Part shown: in pieces, positions 26,929-35,896 of the stretch
Position numbering within the stretch: the first letter of the stretch is position 1
How the letters are laid out: every line of letters begins with the position of its first letter
Notes under the pieces: model-generated
Told to the model about the DNA's origin: nothing
Database searches by the model: none
The model's input: only the letters and a program-made list of their open reading frames with translations
Position numbers and translations under genes: made by a program
Source of the DNA: Nonomuraea sp. SYSU D8015
Lineage (GTDB): Bacteria > Actinomycetota > Actinomycetes > Streptosporangiales > Streptosporangiaceae
Direction of reading: 5' to 3'
Assembly (NCBI RefSeq): GCF_008065375.1
Contig: NZ_VJYI01000005.1
Span: forward strand, 310,001-374,000
Length of the DNA: 64,000 nucleotides

Positions 26929-27981
26929 TCACGGGATGAGCTGGTAGAAGCGCCAGAAGCCGAACTCCTCGATCGGCAGGACCTCGACGTCGCGGAAGCC
27001 CGCCTCCCGGGCGTACCGGCGCAGCGTGTCCGGGCGCATCACGGTGCCGGTCGCCGCCGACGGCCGGTCGCTCATCCCGTCCGGCAGGCAGATGAGCAGG
27101 CTGAAGCCGTACATCAGCCGCTCGGTGTCGTCGGCGGGCGCCGTGAACGACTCGCCCACGGCCTCGTCCATGATGACGACGGCCCCGCCGGGCACGATCG
27201 CGTGCCGCGCCGCCTCCAGCGTGTCCACCGGCCGCGACATGTCGTGCAGGCACTCGAAGGCGAAGACGGCGTCGTACCGGCCGCCGCCGAGCAGCGCGGC
27301 GTCGCCGCGGCGGAAGGAGACGCGCCCGCCGAGGCCGGCGGCGGCCGCGTTGCGCTCGGCCAGCTCGATGGAGGGCCCGTCGAGGTCGACGCCCTCCACG
27401 GTGGCGTCCGGGTACGCCCGGACCAGCGCGATGGACGACCATCCCGCGCCACAGCCGATGTCGGCGATGCGGGCGCCGGGACGGCGGAGCACGGCGTCGA
27501 GCGCGGGCACGCCGGCGAGGGCGCCCGGCAGCGCGTGCTCGAACCAGGGCCGGTTCATGTCGGCCTGCGACTCGCGCACGTCGGCCCCGAACGTCGCCCA
27601 GCCGACCCCGTCGCCACTCCGGTAGGCGTCCAGCAGGGCGGGCATCTGCACCGCCGCGCCCGCCAGCATCCGGGCCAGCGGCGCGAGGTAGGCCAGGCTG
27701 GCCTCGTCCGTCAGCACCTCGGCGGCGCCCTTCGGCAGCACGAACCGGCCGTCCGCGGCCACCTCCAGGATCCCGTACGCGGCCTGCTGCTCCAGCCATT
27801 CCCTGGCGTACCGCTCGTGGCCGCCGGCCCGCGCGGTGAGCTCCTCAGGAATGGCAGGGCCGTGTGCGGCCAGCGTGCGGTACCAGCCCAGCCGGTCGCC
27901 GATGTGCACGGAGAGCACCTCGATGGTGCCGAGCGCCGCCTGGAACAGCCGGTCGGCGAATTGATCCGTCGTCGTGGTCAT
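26929..27981 (-). CDS. SAM-dependent methyltransferase with N-terminal winged-helix dimerisation domain
   Basis: A 350-residue protein. Residues 1-90 form a winged-helix dimerisation module (WYRTLAAHGPAIPEELTARA, WLEQQAAYGILEV), as in small-molecule O-methyltransferases and Rv2258c-like proteins. The SAM domain has IADIGCGAGWSSIALVRAYP, the acidic loop VEGVDLD and FECLHDMSRPVDTL. It should methylate a small substrate of unknown identity. An RBS-like GAAGGAGAAG precedes the ATG at 27981. Confidence 0.85.
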   Translation of the reverse strand: MTTTTDQFADRLFQAALGTIEVLSVHIGDRLGWYRTLAAHGPAIPEELTARAGGHERYAREWLEQQAAYGILEVAADGRFVLPKGAAEVLTDEASLAYLAPLARMLAGAAVQMPALLDAYRSGDGVGWATFGADVRESQADMNRPWFEHALPGALAGVPALDAVLRRPGARIADIGCGAGWSSIALVRAYPDATVEGVDLDGPSIELAERNAAAAGLGGRVSFRRGDAALLGGGRYDAVFAFECLHDMSRPVDTLEAARHAIVPGGAVVIMDEAVGESFTAPADDTERLMYGFSLLICLPDGMSDRPSAATGTVMRPDTLRRYAREAGFRDVEVLPIEEFGFWRFYQLIP

Positions 27982-28354
27982 GATCTTCTCCTTCGTCCCG
28001 TAGAAAGTCCCGAACGAGAATCGGTGTCGCCGGACGCGGCGAAAAGGTCATTCGACACAGATGGGGAAGCGACCCTCGACGAGGCCGTCGCGGAAGCCGG
28101 TGACCGGACCTTCGACGGGCTGACGAGCATGGCATGCCTCCTCGAACGCGCTTGAACCATCAGGCAACCGTCAGGTTCGGGCGTTCGGCTGTCGTTCCGC
28201 TGCCACGGCGCTGTCACAGCCGCGTAGGAAGTTCCGGGTGTCGGGCACGGTCGAGGCGGCGGGGCACGAAGGCGGCCCGGTGGCAGGGACGAGCGGCAGC
28301 GGGCGTTGCCGGCGGCGCTGCCGGCGGGAGCCTCCGACCGGGGCCGGAGAGGCG
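27982..28354. other. Non-coding or decayed stretch upstream of the methyltransferase
   Basis: No convincing intact gene. A short plus-strand frame ending at 28155 (TLDEAVAEAGDRTFDGL) has coding-like third positions and may be part of the same decayed regulator as the next feature, but that is a guess. Confidence 0.4.
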
Positions 28355-28462
28355 GTGTCGTCGTGCCGGTCGGCGCTGCGGCGCGCGCTCCCCGGAGCCG
28401 AGCTGCGCACCCAACCTCCAGGCTACGCGCTGCGGGTCGGCCAGGACGACCTGGACGCATGA
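28355..28462 (+). pseudogene. Fragment of a SARP/AfsR-type regulator
   Basis: Thirty-five codons read ALRRALPGAELRTQPPGYAL, then RVGQDDLDA and TGA. This is the junction between the winged-helix and BTAD domains of SARP/AfsR regulators (RPPGYxLxV). Nothing recognisable of the rest of such a gene is adjacent. It is a remnant and cannot function alone. Confidence 0.5.
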
Positions 28463-28551
28463 TCGCTCTTGACGGCCCATGCCATTTGCCCGATGCGGCA
28501 CATCTTGAGCAAATAGTCGGGGTGATTGCCGCCTTTCTTGAAGAGGATTGA
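28459..28551 (+). pseudogene. Possible C-terminal fragment of an alpha/beta hydrolase
   Basis: Thirty codons from ATG 28459 give ALDGPCHLPDAAHLEQIVGV and IAAFLEED. This resembles the final His-containing motif and last helix of alpha/beta hydrolases (GxxHLP...FL). It overlaps the SARP fragment stop by 4 bp. The similarity is short, so the call is tentative. Confidence 0.35.
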
Positions 28552-28725
28552 GAATCCGTCCCGACGGGCACGATCAGTCGACGATCTGTTCAGAAAGGCC
28601 GCGGCAATTTAATCATGATCAACCGTATTTTAGTCGTGTTTGCCCAGGTCAATAGATAGGTCAACGACGAGTCAAACCGCGCGCTGTGCCCGGGAAACGA
28701 TCGCCTAAGGTCCTACGATCGCTTT

Positions 28726-29394
28726 ATGACCTGCGTACTTCTCGCCGAGGACGACACCTCGATCTCTGAACCGCTCGCGCGTGCGCTGCGCCGCGAGGGC
28801 TATCAGGTCGAGGTGAGCCCCGACGGTCCGCAAGCCCTGGAAAGGGCGCTGTCGGGCGGCATCGACCTCATAGTTCTTGATCTGGGCCTGCCAGAAATGG
28901 ACGGCCTGGAGGTGGCCCGCCGGATTCGGGCCGAGGGCCACGGCACTCCGGTCCTCATACTCACGGCCCGAGTCGACGAAGTCGACACGGTGGTCGGCCT
29001 CGACGCCGGCGCCGACGACTACGTGACGAAACCGTTCCGGCTGGCCGAGCTGCTGGCCAGGGTGCGGGCGCTGCTGCGCCGCGGCACCTCCGAGACGCCG
29101 GTCGTGCAGGGTGTGCGCATCGACGCGGACTCCCGGCGCGCCTGGATGGGAGACAAAGAGCTGCATCTTACGACAAAGGAATTCGACCTGCTGCGCGTCC
29201 TCGTACGGGACGCCGGCAAGGTGGTCACTCGCGAGCAGATCATGCGCGAGGTGTGGGACACCAACTGGTGGGGTTCCACCAAGACACTCGACATGCACAT
29301 CTCCTGGCTCCGCCGCAAACTGGGTGACGACGCCGCCAAGCCCCGTTACATCACAACCGTCCGGGGAGTCGGCTTCCGGTTCGAACGCGAGTAG
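28726..29394 (+). CDS. OmpR-family response regulator
   Basis: A 222-residue two-component regulator. The receiver domain (1-115) has the acidic pair EDD, the phospho-acceptor Asp in IVLDLGLPEMDG and the switch Lys in DDYVTKPF. The winged-helix output domain (about 125-220) ends with SWLRRKLGD and YITTVRGVGFRFE. The kinase gene starts 4 bp after its stop. A TACGAT (28714-28719) lies 6 bp before the ATG, so the mRNA is probably leaderless. Confidence 0.94.
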   Translation: MTCVLLAEDDTSISEPLARALRREGYQVEVSPDGPQALERALSGGIDLIVLDLGLPEMDGLEVARRIRAEGHGTPVLILTARVDEVDTVVGLDAGADDYVTKPFRLAELLARVRALLRRGTSETPVVQGVRIDADSRRAWMGDKELHLTTKEFDLLRVLVRDAGKVVTREQIMREVWDTNWWGSTKTLDMHISWLRRKLGDDAAKPRYITTVRGVGFRFERE

Positions 29395-29398
29395 GCGG

Positions 29399-30679
29399 AT
29401 GCGCCGTCGACTGCTCACCTCCACCCTGGTCGTCGCAGTGATCGCGGTCCTGTTGCTGGGGGTCCCCCTGGGCGTCGTGGTGAGCCGCCTGATCGTCGAC
29501 GAGGCGGCTCAGGAGCTCGGGGCGGAGGCCAGGCGCCTCGTGGGGGAGGTCGAGTATGCCCGCGTCCAGGAGACGCCGCTCGACCCCCAGCAACTGGAGC
29601 AGAAATACCCGGGCAGGTACATCCGGATCTGGGAACGCGGAACGCCGCTCAGGCTGACCATCGTCGGCAGCCCCCCACCATCCGGACACCTGATGACGCA
29701 GGACGCCGAGACCAACACCGGCGTCTACGTCCTGATAAGCCGTGACAGGGACAAGGTCGAGCAGGACGTACGGGCACGTCTGCTCCTCATCGTCGCCCTG
29801 GCCGCGGCCGCCCTGGCGGTGGCCGTGAGCCTTGCCGTCGTGCAGTCCCGCCGCCTGACGCTGCCCTTGCAGGACCTGGCGAAGATCGCCGACCGGCTCG
29901 GCTCCGGGGACGCGCGGCCGAGCAAGCATCGCTACGGCATCCCCGAGCTCGACCGGGTGGCCCAGGTGCTCGACCGCAGCGCCACCCGCATCTCCGATCT
30001 GCTCACCCGCGAACGCGAGTTCGCCACCGACGCATCACATCAGCTCCGCACGCCGCTGACCGGCCTGACCATGCGCCTGGAGGAGATCGTCTCCGCCGCC
30101 GACCACCCCGAGGTGGTGCGGGAGGAGGGCGAGGCCGCGATCGTGCAGGCCGAGAGGCTGACCGCGGTGATCGACGAGCTGCTGGCCGCGGCCCGCCGCC
30201 AGCGCCACGCGCAGGCCGAGCCGGTCGCGATCGACGAGGTGCTCGTCCAGCAGGTCACCGAGTGGGAGCCGGTGTTCAGGGAGGCTGGACGCACGCTGCG
30301 GCTCGACGGCGCGCGCGGGCTGAAGGCGATGGCCACGACCGGCGGCTTCGGCCAGGTGGTCGCGTCCCTGCTGGAGAACTCGCTGCGCCACGGGGGCGGC
30401 GCCGTCACGGTCACCACCACCAGCGGCGACAACTACGTGGTCATCGAGGTGGCCGACGAGGGCCCGGGCATCGCCGACGAGATCGCCCCCAAGATCTTCG
30501 AACGGAACGTCAGCGGCGGCGGGGGCACCGGCCTCGGCCTGACGCTCGCCCGCGCGCTGGCCGCCGCCGACGGCGGCCGGCTGGAGTTGGTGCGGCGCCG
30601 TCCCGCGACGTTCGCCATCTTCCTGCGCCCCGCGGAGGACGACGGCGCCAGGACCCGCGTGGTCAGCGGTCCTGCCTGA
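29399..30679 (+). CDS. Sensor histidine kinase
   Basis: A 426-residue membrane kinase with TM1 (about 7-30), an extracytoplasmic sensor of about 90 residues, TM2 (about 123-145) and a HAMP-like linker. The H-box is ATDASHQLRTPLTGL, the N-box ENSLRHGG, G1 DEGPGI and G2 GTGLGLT. It would phosphorylate the regulator encoded immediately upstream. The small sensor domain contains a Tyr/Trp-bearing stretch (YPGRYIRIWERG); the stimulus is unknown. Its end overlaps the convergent gtrA gene by 17 bp. Confidence 0.93.
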   Translation: MRRRLLTSTLVVAVIAVLLLGVPLGVVVSRLIVDEAAQELGAEARRLVGEVEYARVQETPLDPQQLEQKYPGRYIRIWERGTPLRLTIVGSPPPSGHLMTQDAETNTGVYVLISRDRDKVEQDVRARLLLIVALAAAALAVAVSLAVVQSRRLTLPLQDLAKIADRLGSGDARPSKHRYGIPELDRVAQVLDRSATRISDLLTREREFATDASHQLRTPLTGLTMRLEEIVSAADHPEVVREEGEAAIVQAERLTAVIDELLAAARRQRHAQAEPVAIDEVLVQQVTEWEPVFREAGRTLRLDGARGLKAMATTGGFGQVVASLLENSLRHGGGAVTVTTTSGDNYVVIEVADEGPGIADEIAPKIFERNVSGGGGTGLGLTLARALAAADGGRLELVRRRPATFAIFLRPAEDDGARTRVVSGPA

Positions 30680-31145
30680 CCCCGGTCTCGGGCAGCTCCA
30701 TCGGGATCGGCTCGGTGGCCTCCAGGAACACCCACTTCTTGTACGACCAGTAGCGGAACAACGTGCCGAGCCCGACACCAACGATGTTGGCGATGTTGAG
30801 GCTGAGCGGGTCGTGCAGGTTGAGCGTGTAGGTGGCGAAGCCGATCGTCAGCACGCCGAACAGCAGCGCGATGCCGTTGAGCAGGAAGAACAGGAAGTAT
30901 TCGCGCCTCAGCCCGCTCTGCTCGCGGTGCCGGAAGGTCCAGTAGCGGTTGCCGGCGTAGGCGAACGTCGTGGAGACCGTCGTGGCCGCGACCTTGGACG
31001 TCAGCGGCCCCAAGCCGACCACGACGTTGCAGAAGTTGAGCAGGCCGAAGTCGATGAGGAAGGCGATGGCCCCGATGCTGCCGAACTTGGCCAGCTCGTG
31101 GACGAGGGAGGCGAACCGCTCGTAGAGGCGTTTGGCGAAGTCCAC
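30663..31145 (-). CDS. GtrA-family membrane protein
   Basis: A 160-residue protein with four membrane spans and GtrA signatures (KFGSIGAIAFLIDFGLLNF, AYAGNRYWTFRH, NIVGVGLGTLFRYWSYKKWV). GtrA proteins are thought to help flip undecaprenyl- or polyprenyl-linked sugars during cell-surface polysaccharide synthesis. No glycosyltransferase is adjacent, but ugd and the glycopolymer region at 51-64 kb could use such an activity. Confidence 0.9.
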   Translation of the reverse strand: MDFAKRLYERFASLVHELAKFGSIGAIAFLIDFGLLNFCNVVVGLGPLTSKVAATTVSTTFAYAGNRYWTFRHREQSGLRREYFLFFLLNGIALLFGVLTIGFATYTLNLHDPLSLNIANIVGVGLGTLFRYWSYKKWVFLEATEPIPMELPETGVRQDR

Positions 31146-31310
31146 GTCTCTGCTCGGACCCTTCCTAGTCGAGGCTGGTCACCCCAGCGTACCGGTCATG
31201 ATGTAGGCCGGGTGTCAGACGGATGAACTTACCCCGTAAAGACAGCTTTAGAAATATGGTCTTATGGGCGGCGATTCGGAAACGCGGGCATTACTCTGCC
31301 GATGCAGGTC

Positions 31311-31356
31311 GCTGGGCGGTCGTGCCTTGCGAGGCGACCCGGAACGACCGCCCAGC
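31311..31356 (+). promoter_or_regulatory. Structured 5' leader hairpin of purK
   Basis: A perfect 13-bp stem pairs GCTGGGCGGTCGT (31311-31323) with ACGACCGCCCAGC (31344-31356). The 20-nt loop contains a smaller hairpin GCCT-TGCG-AGGC (31324-31335). It ends 79 bp before the purK start. A GTGCC/GGCAC pair (31370-31392) follows. I could not match it to a known riboswitch class. Confidence 0.5.
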
Positions 31357-31435
31357 CCCCTTTGGAGAGGTGCCCGGCAACCCGCCCGGCACTCCAGGAA
31401 GAAGCTGTCGTTGCGTCCCGGTAAGCTCACCTGGC

Positions 31436-32584
31436 GTGAGTTCATACCGCCCCATCGGCCCGGTCGTCGGCATCGTAGGCGCGGGTCAGCTGGCCAGGAT
31501 GTCGCAGCAGCCCGCCATCGCGCTCGGCGTCGAGCTGCGGGTGCTGGCGGGCGCCCCTGACGAGAGCGCCGCCCGCGTGATCGTCGACACCCGCGTCGGA
31601 GACTACCGCGATCTCGGCGACCTCCGCGATTTCGCCAAGGGATGCGACGCGATCACCTTCGACCACGAGCACGTCCCGACCGAGCACATCAGGGCCCTGG
31701 CCGGTGACGGCTATTCCGTCCACCCGGGCGCCGACGCGCTCGTGCACGCGCAGGACAAGGCGGTCATGCGCGAGCGGCTGACCGTGATCGGCGTCCCGTG
31801 CCCGGCCTGGTCGCGGCTCTCGTCGGCGGCGGACGTGTCCGGCTTCGCCGAGGAGCACGGCTGGCCCGTGGTGCTGAAGGCGGTGCGCGGCGGATACGAC
31901 GGCCGCGGCGTGTGGGTGTGCGAGGACGCCGCTCAGGTCGAGGATGCGTTCGCGTCCGGGGCCGAGCTGATGGCGGAGGCCTTCGTGCCGTTCGAGCGGG
32001 AGCTCGCGGTGCTGGTGGCTCGATCGCCGCACGGGCAGGGCGTCAGCTACCCGGTCGTGGAGACCGTGCAGCGCGACGGCATCTGCGTCGAGGTGCTCGC
32101 GCCGGCCCCCGGCCTCGACCGGGAAGACGCCGCCGCGGCCCAGCACATCGGCCTGAAGATCGCCCACGAGCTGGGGGTGACAGGGCTGCTGGCGGTGGAG
32201 ATGTTCCAGACGGCCCGTGGGCTGGTGGTCAACGAGCTGGCCATGCGCCCGCACAACAGCGGCCATTGGACGATCGAGGGCTCGCGCACGTCGCAGTTCG
32301 AGCAGCACCTCAGGGCCGTGCTCGACCTGCCGCTGGGCTCGCCCACGATGACCGCCCAGGCCGTCGTCATGGCCAACCTGCTCGGCGGCGACGACCCCGA
32401 CCTGTTCAAGCGCTACGAGCACGTGCTGGCCCACGACCCGGGCATCAAGCTCCACTTCTACGGCAAGCAGGTGCGTCCGGGCCGCAAGATCGGCCACGTG
32501 ACGGCCCTCGGCTCCAACCTGGACGAGGTCCGCGCCCGCGCCCGCCACGCCGCCGTCTACCTCACCACGGGGGAATACACGTGA
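31436..32584 (+). CDS. purK: 5-(carboxyamino)imidazole ribonucleotide synthase
   Basis: A 382-residue ATP-grasp enzyme converting AIR, ATP and bicarbonate to N5-CAIR in purine synthesis. It has the N-terminal GIVGAGQLARM, the ATP-grasp segment VVLKAVRGGYDGRGVW, and the metal/active-site region NELAMRPHNSGHWTIEGS. The GTG at 31436 (VSSYRPIGPVVGIVG) was chosen because homology begins there; the frame is open upstream through a structured leader. purE follows 67 bp downstream. Confidence 0.94.
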   Translation: MSSYRPIGPVVGIVGAGQLARMSQQPAIALGVELRVLAGAPDESAARVIVDTRVGDYRDLGDLRDFAKGCDAITFDHEHVPTEHIRALAGDGYSVHPGADALVHAQDKAVMRERLTVIGVPCPAWSRLSSAADVSGFAEEHGWPVVLKAVRGGYDGRGVWVCEDAAQVEDAFASGAELMAEAFVPFERELAVLVARSPHGQGVSYPVVETVQRDGICVEVLAPAPGLDREDAAAAQHIGLKIAHELGVTGLLAVEMFQTARGLVVNELAMRPHNSGHWTIEGSRTSQFEQHLRAVLDLPLGSPTMTAQAVVMANLLGGDDPDLFKRYEHVLAHDPGIKLHFYGKQVRPGRKIGHVTALGSNLDEVRARARHAAVYLTTGEYT

Positions 32585-32621
32585 GAGAGCGCAGCGAACG
32601 AACCATCGGACGCAGCATCTT

Positions 32622-32660
32622 GATTTTCACGTTGCCGACGAAGGAGGCAGCGTGAAAATC
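32622..32660 (+). promoter_or_regulatory. Hairpin sequestering the purE RBS and start codon
   Basis: GATTTTCACGTTGCC (32622-32636) pairs with GGCAGCGTGAAAATC (32646-32660), giving a 15-bp stem with one G-U pair. The loop GACGAAGGA holds most of the AAGGAGG Shine-Dalgarno (32641-32647), and the GTG start (32652) is inside the 3' arm. Folded, it should block purE initiation. Confidence 0.65.
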
Positions 32661-33146
32661 GGTATTGTCATGGGGAGCGACTCCGACTGGCCGGTCATGA
32701 AAGCGGCGGCGGAGGCCGTGGCGGAGTTCGGGGTGCCGTTCGAGGCCGATGTCGTGTCCGCGCACCGCATGCCGACCGAGATGATCGACTACGGCCGTCA
32801 GGCGGCCTCCCGCGGCCTCCAGGTGATCATCGCCGGCGCGGGCGGGGCCGCCCACCTGCCCGGCATGCTGGCCTCGGTCACGCCGCTGCCGGTGATCGGG
32901 GTGCCGGTGCCCCTGAAATACCTCGACGGCATGGACTCCCTGCTGTCGATCGTCCAGATGCCGGCCGGGGTGCCGGTGGCCACGGTGGCGGTGGGCGGGG
33001 CACGCAACGCGGGCCTGCTCGCCGTACGCATCCTCGCCGCCTCCGACGCCGGGCTCCGCGCCCGGATGGAGGAGTTCCAGGAGCGGCTCAAGGAGCAGGC
33101 GCACGCGAAGGGCGAACGCCTGCGCGCCGAGGCCGCCGAACTCTAG
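32652..33146 (+). CDS. purE: N5-carboxyaminoimidazole ribonucleotide mutase
   Basis: A 164-residue class I PurE that moves the carboxylate of N5-CAIR to make CAIR, the step after PurK. Signatures are MGSDSDWPVM, the catalytic His in SAHRMP, AGAGGAAHLPGM and VPVATVAVGGARNAG. The start is GTG at 32652, behind AAGGAGG, inside a long hairpin. Confidence 0.95.
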   Translation: MKIGIVMGSDSDWPVMKAAAEAVAEFGVPFEADVVSAHRMPTEMIDYGRQAASRGLQVIIAGAGGAAHLPGMLASVTPLPVIGVPVPLKYLDGMDSLLSIVQMPAGVPVATVAVGGARNAGLLAVRILAASDAGLRARMEEFQERLKEQAHAKGERLRAEAAEL

Positions 33147-33478
33147 CACCCAAGCCCCGCCCGGACCCCGCTCGCGCGTTCGGCGGGCGCCTGCGCCTGC
33201 GCCGCTGCCTGCGCCGAGGCGGACAGCGCACCGGGGTCACAGGCCGCGCTGCCCACGCCTCCGCGTCGAGCCGGGTGCCCGCCATGCGGAAAGAGCCGCG
33301 CTCGGCGGCGAGTCCCCCGTGAACAGGACGATCGCTCCGGGGTGCTCCCTGCTTGGGGGATGAGGGACGTTGCTCTGGAATGGGGGACCTGGACGGCGGC
33401 CTCACCCGCGGAAGCTCCGCCATATGCACGCCCGTGTGGGCCCTTTTTCGCGGGCGGCCGGACCACTACTGTGCCGGG
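33147..33478. other. Non-coding region after purE
   Basis: No gene is supported. The first 70 bases are low-complexity GCCTGCGCC-type sequence. Open frames here (both strands) are Pro/Arg-rich artefacts of high GC. A promoter for the GNAT gene is presumably near 33440-33475 but cannot be fixed. Confidence 0.5.
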
Positions 33479-34357
33479 ATGAACTCGGTGATCAGGGCGC
33501 ACGCCGCCCGCGTCCGGGCCGCCGATCCGCTGGTCGGGGGCCAGTACGAGCTGTTCGGAGCAGGCGACCTGATCGAGGCCCGCGACGCCGTCGGCCGGGC
33601 GTCCGTGGAGCGCATCGACCCCGGCAGCATGCGGGCCTCCTGGTCCCCGCTGATCCTGCACCGGCTCCAGGCCCGCGTCGCCGGACCCGACCCGGAGGCG
33701 GCGCTCGGCGCGCTGCTGGACCGATGGGTGGCGGGCCTGCGGCTCGACGAGCCCGACCAGGCGCTCACGGTTTCCTGGCCGAGCCGGGACACGACGCCGG
33801 TGCGCGCCCTGGCCGTCCGCGACTTCGCCCCCATCGTGGCGCAGACGGTCCACCGGTCTCCCACGGGTGTCACCGCCGCTCCGGGCGTCCGCCGGGCCAC
33901 CATGGCCGACCTCGAAACGATGGCCCGTCTGTACGAGCGGCTGGTGGCGTACGACGCGCAGTTCGGATGGGTGACGCCACGCCCGTCGACCCCGGCCCGC
34001 ATCCGCGACTTCCTGGCCACGGAGGTGCTGCCCACGGAATGGTGCTGGCTGGCCGAGCGGGACGGGGAGGCGGCGGGCTGCGTCATCGTCCAGCCGCCCG
34101 GCCATTCCGGATGGATCGCCCGATCCGTGAACGCGGCGCCGGTAGCGTACCTGAGCGTCCTGTACGTGGAGCCGTCCGTCCGCGGCCGGGGCGTGGGCGC
34201 GGTGCTCACCGAGGTGGCCCACGGCCATGCGGCGGCGCAGGGCGTGACGGCGATGACGCTCCACCACGCCCTCCCGAACCCGCTCTCGGCCCCGTTCTGG
34301 GCCCGCCGCGGCTACCGCCCGCTGTTCACCCAGTGGGTCCGCCACGCCCGCCCATGA
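33479..34357 (+). CDS. GNAT-family N-acetyltransferase
   Basis: A 292-residue protein. The C-terminal 150 residues are a GNAT domain: VRRATMADLETMARLYERLV (first strand and helix), YLSVLYVEPSVRGRGVGAVL (acetyl-CoA pyrophosphate loop VRGRGVG) and HHALPNPLSAPFWARRGYRP near the end. The N-terminal 140 residues are a poorly conserved domain found with such enzymes. The acceptor is unknown. The ATG at 33479 follows a GTGCCGGG with only a weak RBS. Confidence 0.83.
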   Translation: MNSVIRAHAARVRAADPLVGGQYELFGAGDLIEARDAVGRASVERIDPGSMRASWSPLILHRLQARVAGPDPEAALGALLDRWVAGLRLDEPDQALTVSWPSRDTTPVRALAVRDFAPIVAQTVHRSPTGVTAAPGVRRATMADLETMARLYERLVAYDAQFGWVTPRPSTPARIRDFLATEVLPTEWCWLAERDGEAAGCVIVQPPGHSGWIARSVNAAPVAYLSVLYVEPSVRGRGVGAVLTEVAHGHAAAQGVTAMTLHHALPNPLSAPFWARRGYRPLFTQWVRHARP

Positions 34358-34456
34358 GGCGACCACACGACGGCGAGGAACCCTGCGGACACGACGGACG
34401 GCATGCGGACGCGACGACCGGCTTACGGACGGACGGCCTACCGGCACACGGAGGGT

Positions 34457-35770
34457 CTACGGGCGGCCCAGCGCCCGGTAGTGCCATCCAGCGGATCGCC
34501 ACAGTTCAGCGTCCAGGGCATTGCGCCCGTCCACGATGCGCCGCGTGGCCACGACGGCGCCCAACTCCTCCGGATCGAGCTCCACGAACTCCTGCCACTC
34601 CGTGAGCAGCAACACCACGTGCGCCCCACGCACCGCCTCCACGGCCGACTCGCCGTAGTTGAGCTCAGGATGAGCCTTGCGGGCGTTGCGGAGCGCGATC
34701 GGGTCGTACACGGTGACCTGTCCGCCCTGGTGACCGATCGTCACGGCGACGTCGAGCGCGGGGGAGTCGCGGATGTCGTCGGAGTTCGGCTTGAACGCCG
34801 CGCCCAGCACGCCCACGGTGCACCCGTGGAAGGACCCGCCGGCCAGCTCCCTGGCCAGGTCGACCATGCGGGCGCGCCGCCGCATGTTGATGGCGTCCAC
34901 CTCGCGCAGGAACGTCAGCGCCTGGTCCGCCCCCAGCTCGCCGGCCCGCGCCATGAACGCCCTGATGTCCTTGGGCAGGCAGCCGCCCCCGAACCCGAGC
35001 CCGGCGTTCAGGAACCGCCCGCCGATGCGGTCGTCGTACGACAGCGCCTCGGACAGCTGCTTGACGTCGGCGTGAGCAGCCTCGCACACCTCGGCCATGG
35101 CGTTGATGAAGGAGATCTTGGTCGCGAGGAAGGCGTTGGCGGCCGTCTTGACCAGCTCGGACGTGGCGAAATCGGTCACCACGAACGGAACGTCTCCCAG
35201 CGGCTCGTACACCTCCCGCAGCACCTTCTCGCTCCGCTCGCTCCGGACCCCGAGCACGATCCGATTCGGCCGCAGCGTGTCCTGGACGGCGAACCCCTCC
35301 CGCAGGAACTCGGGGTTCCAGGCCAGCTCGGCCTCGGCCCCGGCCGGGGCCAGCCGGGTCAGCTTGTCCGCGAGCCGCTCGGCGGTGCCGACGGGCACGG
35401 TGGACTTGCCGACGACCAGGCATTCGCGGTCGAGGAGCGGCGCGAGCGACTCGATGGCGGCGTCCATGTAGGAGACGTCGGCGGCGTACTCGCCGCGTTT
35501 CTGCGGGGTGCCCACGCAGATGAAGTGCACGTCGCCGAAGTCGGCGACCTCCTGGTACGAGGTGGTGAAGCGGAGGCGGCCGGAGTCGAGCCCGCGGCGG
35601 AGCACCGGCTCCAGCCCGGGTTCGTGGATGGGGAGCTCACCGTCGTTCAGCCGGCGGACCTTGTCTGCATCGATGTCGAGGCCCAGGACTTCGAATCCCA
35701 GATCCGCCATGCATGCCGCATGCGTGATGCCCAGGTATCCGGTCCCGATCACCGTGAGGCGATATGGCAC
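34457..35770 (-). CDS. ugd: UDP-glucose 6-dehydrogenase
   Basis: A 437-residue nucleotide-sugar dehydrogenase that oxidises UDP-glucose twice to UDP-glucuronate. The NAD motif is VIGTGYLGITHAACMADLG, the catalytic Cys is in GFGGGCLPKD, and NPEFLREGFAV and FKPNSDDIRDSPAL are also seen. UDP-glucuronate feeds surface polysaccharides, fitting the gtrA gene and the glycopolymer region. It stands alone on the minus strand. Confidence 0.93.
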   Translation of the reverse strand: MPYRLTVIGTGYLGITHAACMADLGFEVLGLDIDADKVRRLNDGELPIHEPGLEPVLRRGLDSGRLRFTTSYQEVADFGDVHFICVGTPQKRGEYAADVSYMDAAIESLAPLLDRECLVVGKSTVPVGTAERLADKLTRLAPAGAEAELAWNPEFLREGFAVQDTLRPNRIVLGVRSERSEKVLREVYEPLGDVPFVVTDFATSELVKTAANAFLATKISFINAMAEVCEAAHADVKQLSEALSYDDRIGGRFLNAGLGFGGGCLPKDIRAFMARAGELGADQALTFLREVDAINMRRRARMVDLARELAGGSFHGCTVGVLGAAFKPNSDDIRDSPALDVAVTIGHQGGQVTVYDPIALRNARKAHPELNYGESAVEAVRGAHVVLLLTEWQEFVELDPEELGAVVATRRIVDGRNALDAELWRSAGWHYRALGRP

Positions 35771-35896
35771 GAGTGAGCTCCTTTCGATCGCGCAGGCATG
35801 CTACCGGCCTTTCGCTAAGTGCTACGTGCCACCTGCACCTCTTCGCAAACCGTACCGACTGGTAACAAGATGTTCGGACGTCCTAGTATTTGACGC

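Noticed and set aside
31357..31400. SAM-type riboswitch before purK (GGTGCCCGGCAACCC)
   Set aside because: The short GGCAACC resemblance lacks the surrounding conserved helices of SAM-I or SAM-IV, and the gene is a purine enzyme; kept only as an unclassified leader.
33143..34447. A 434-codon minus-strand frame opposite the GNAT gene
   Set aside because: Arg/Gly/Val composition typical of antisense frames; the plus strand has a clear acetyl-CoA-binding motif.
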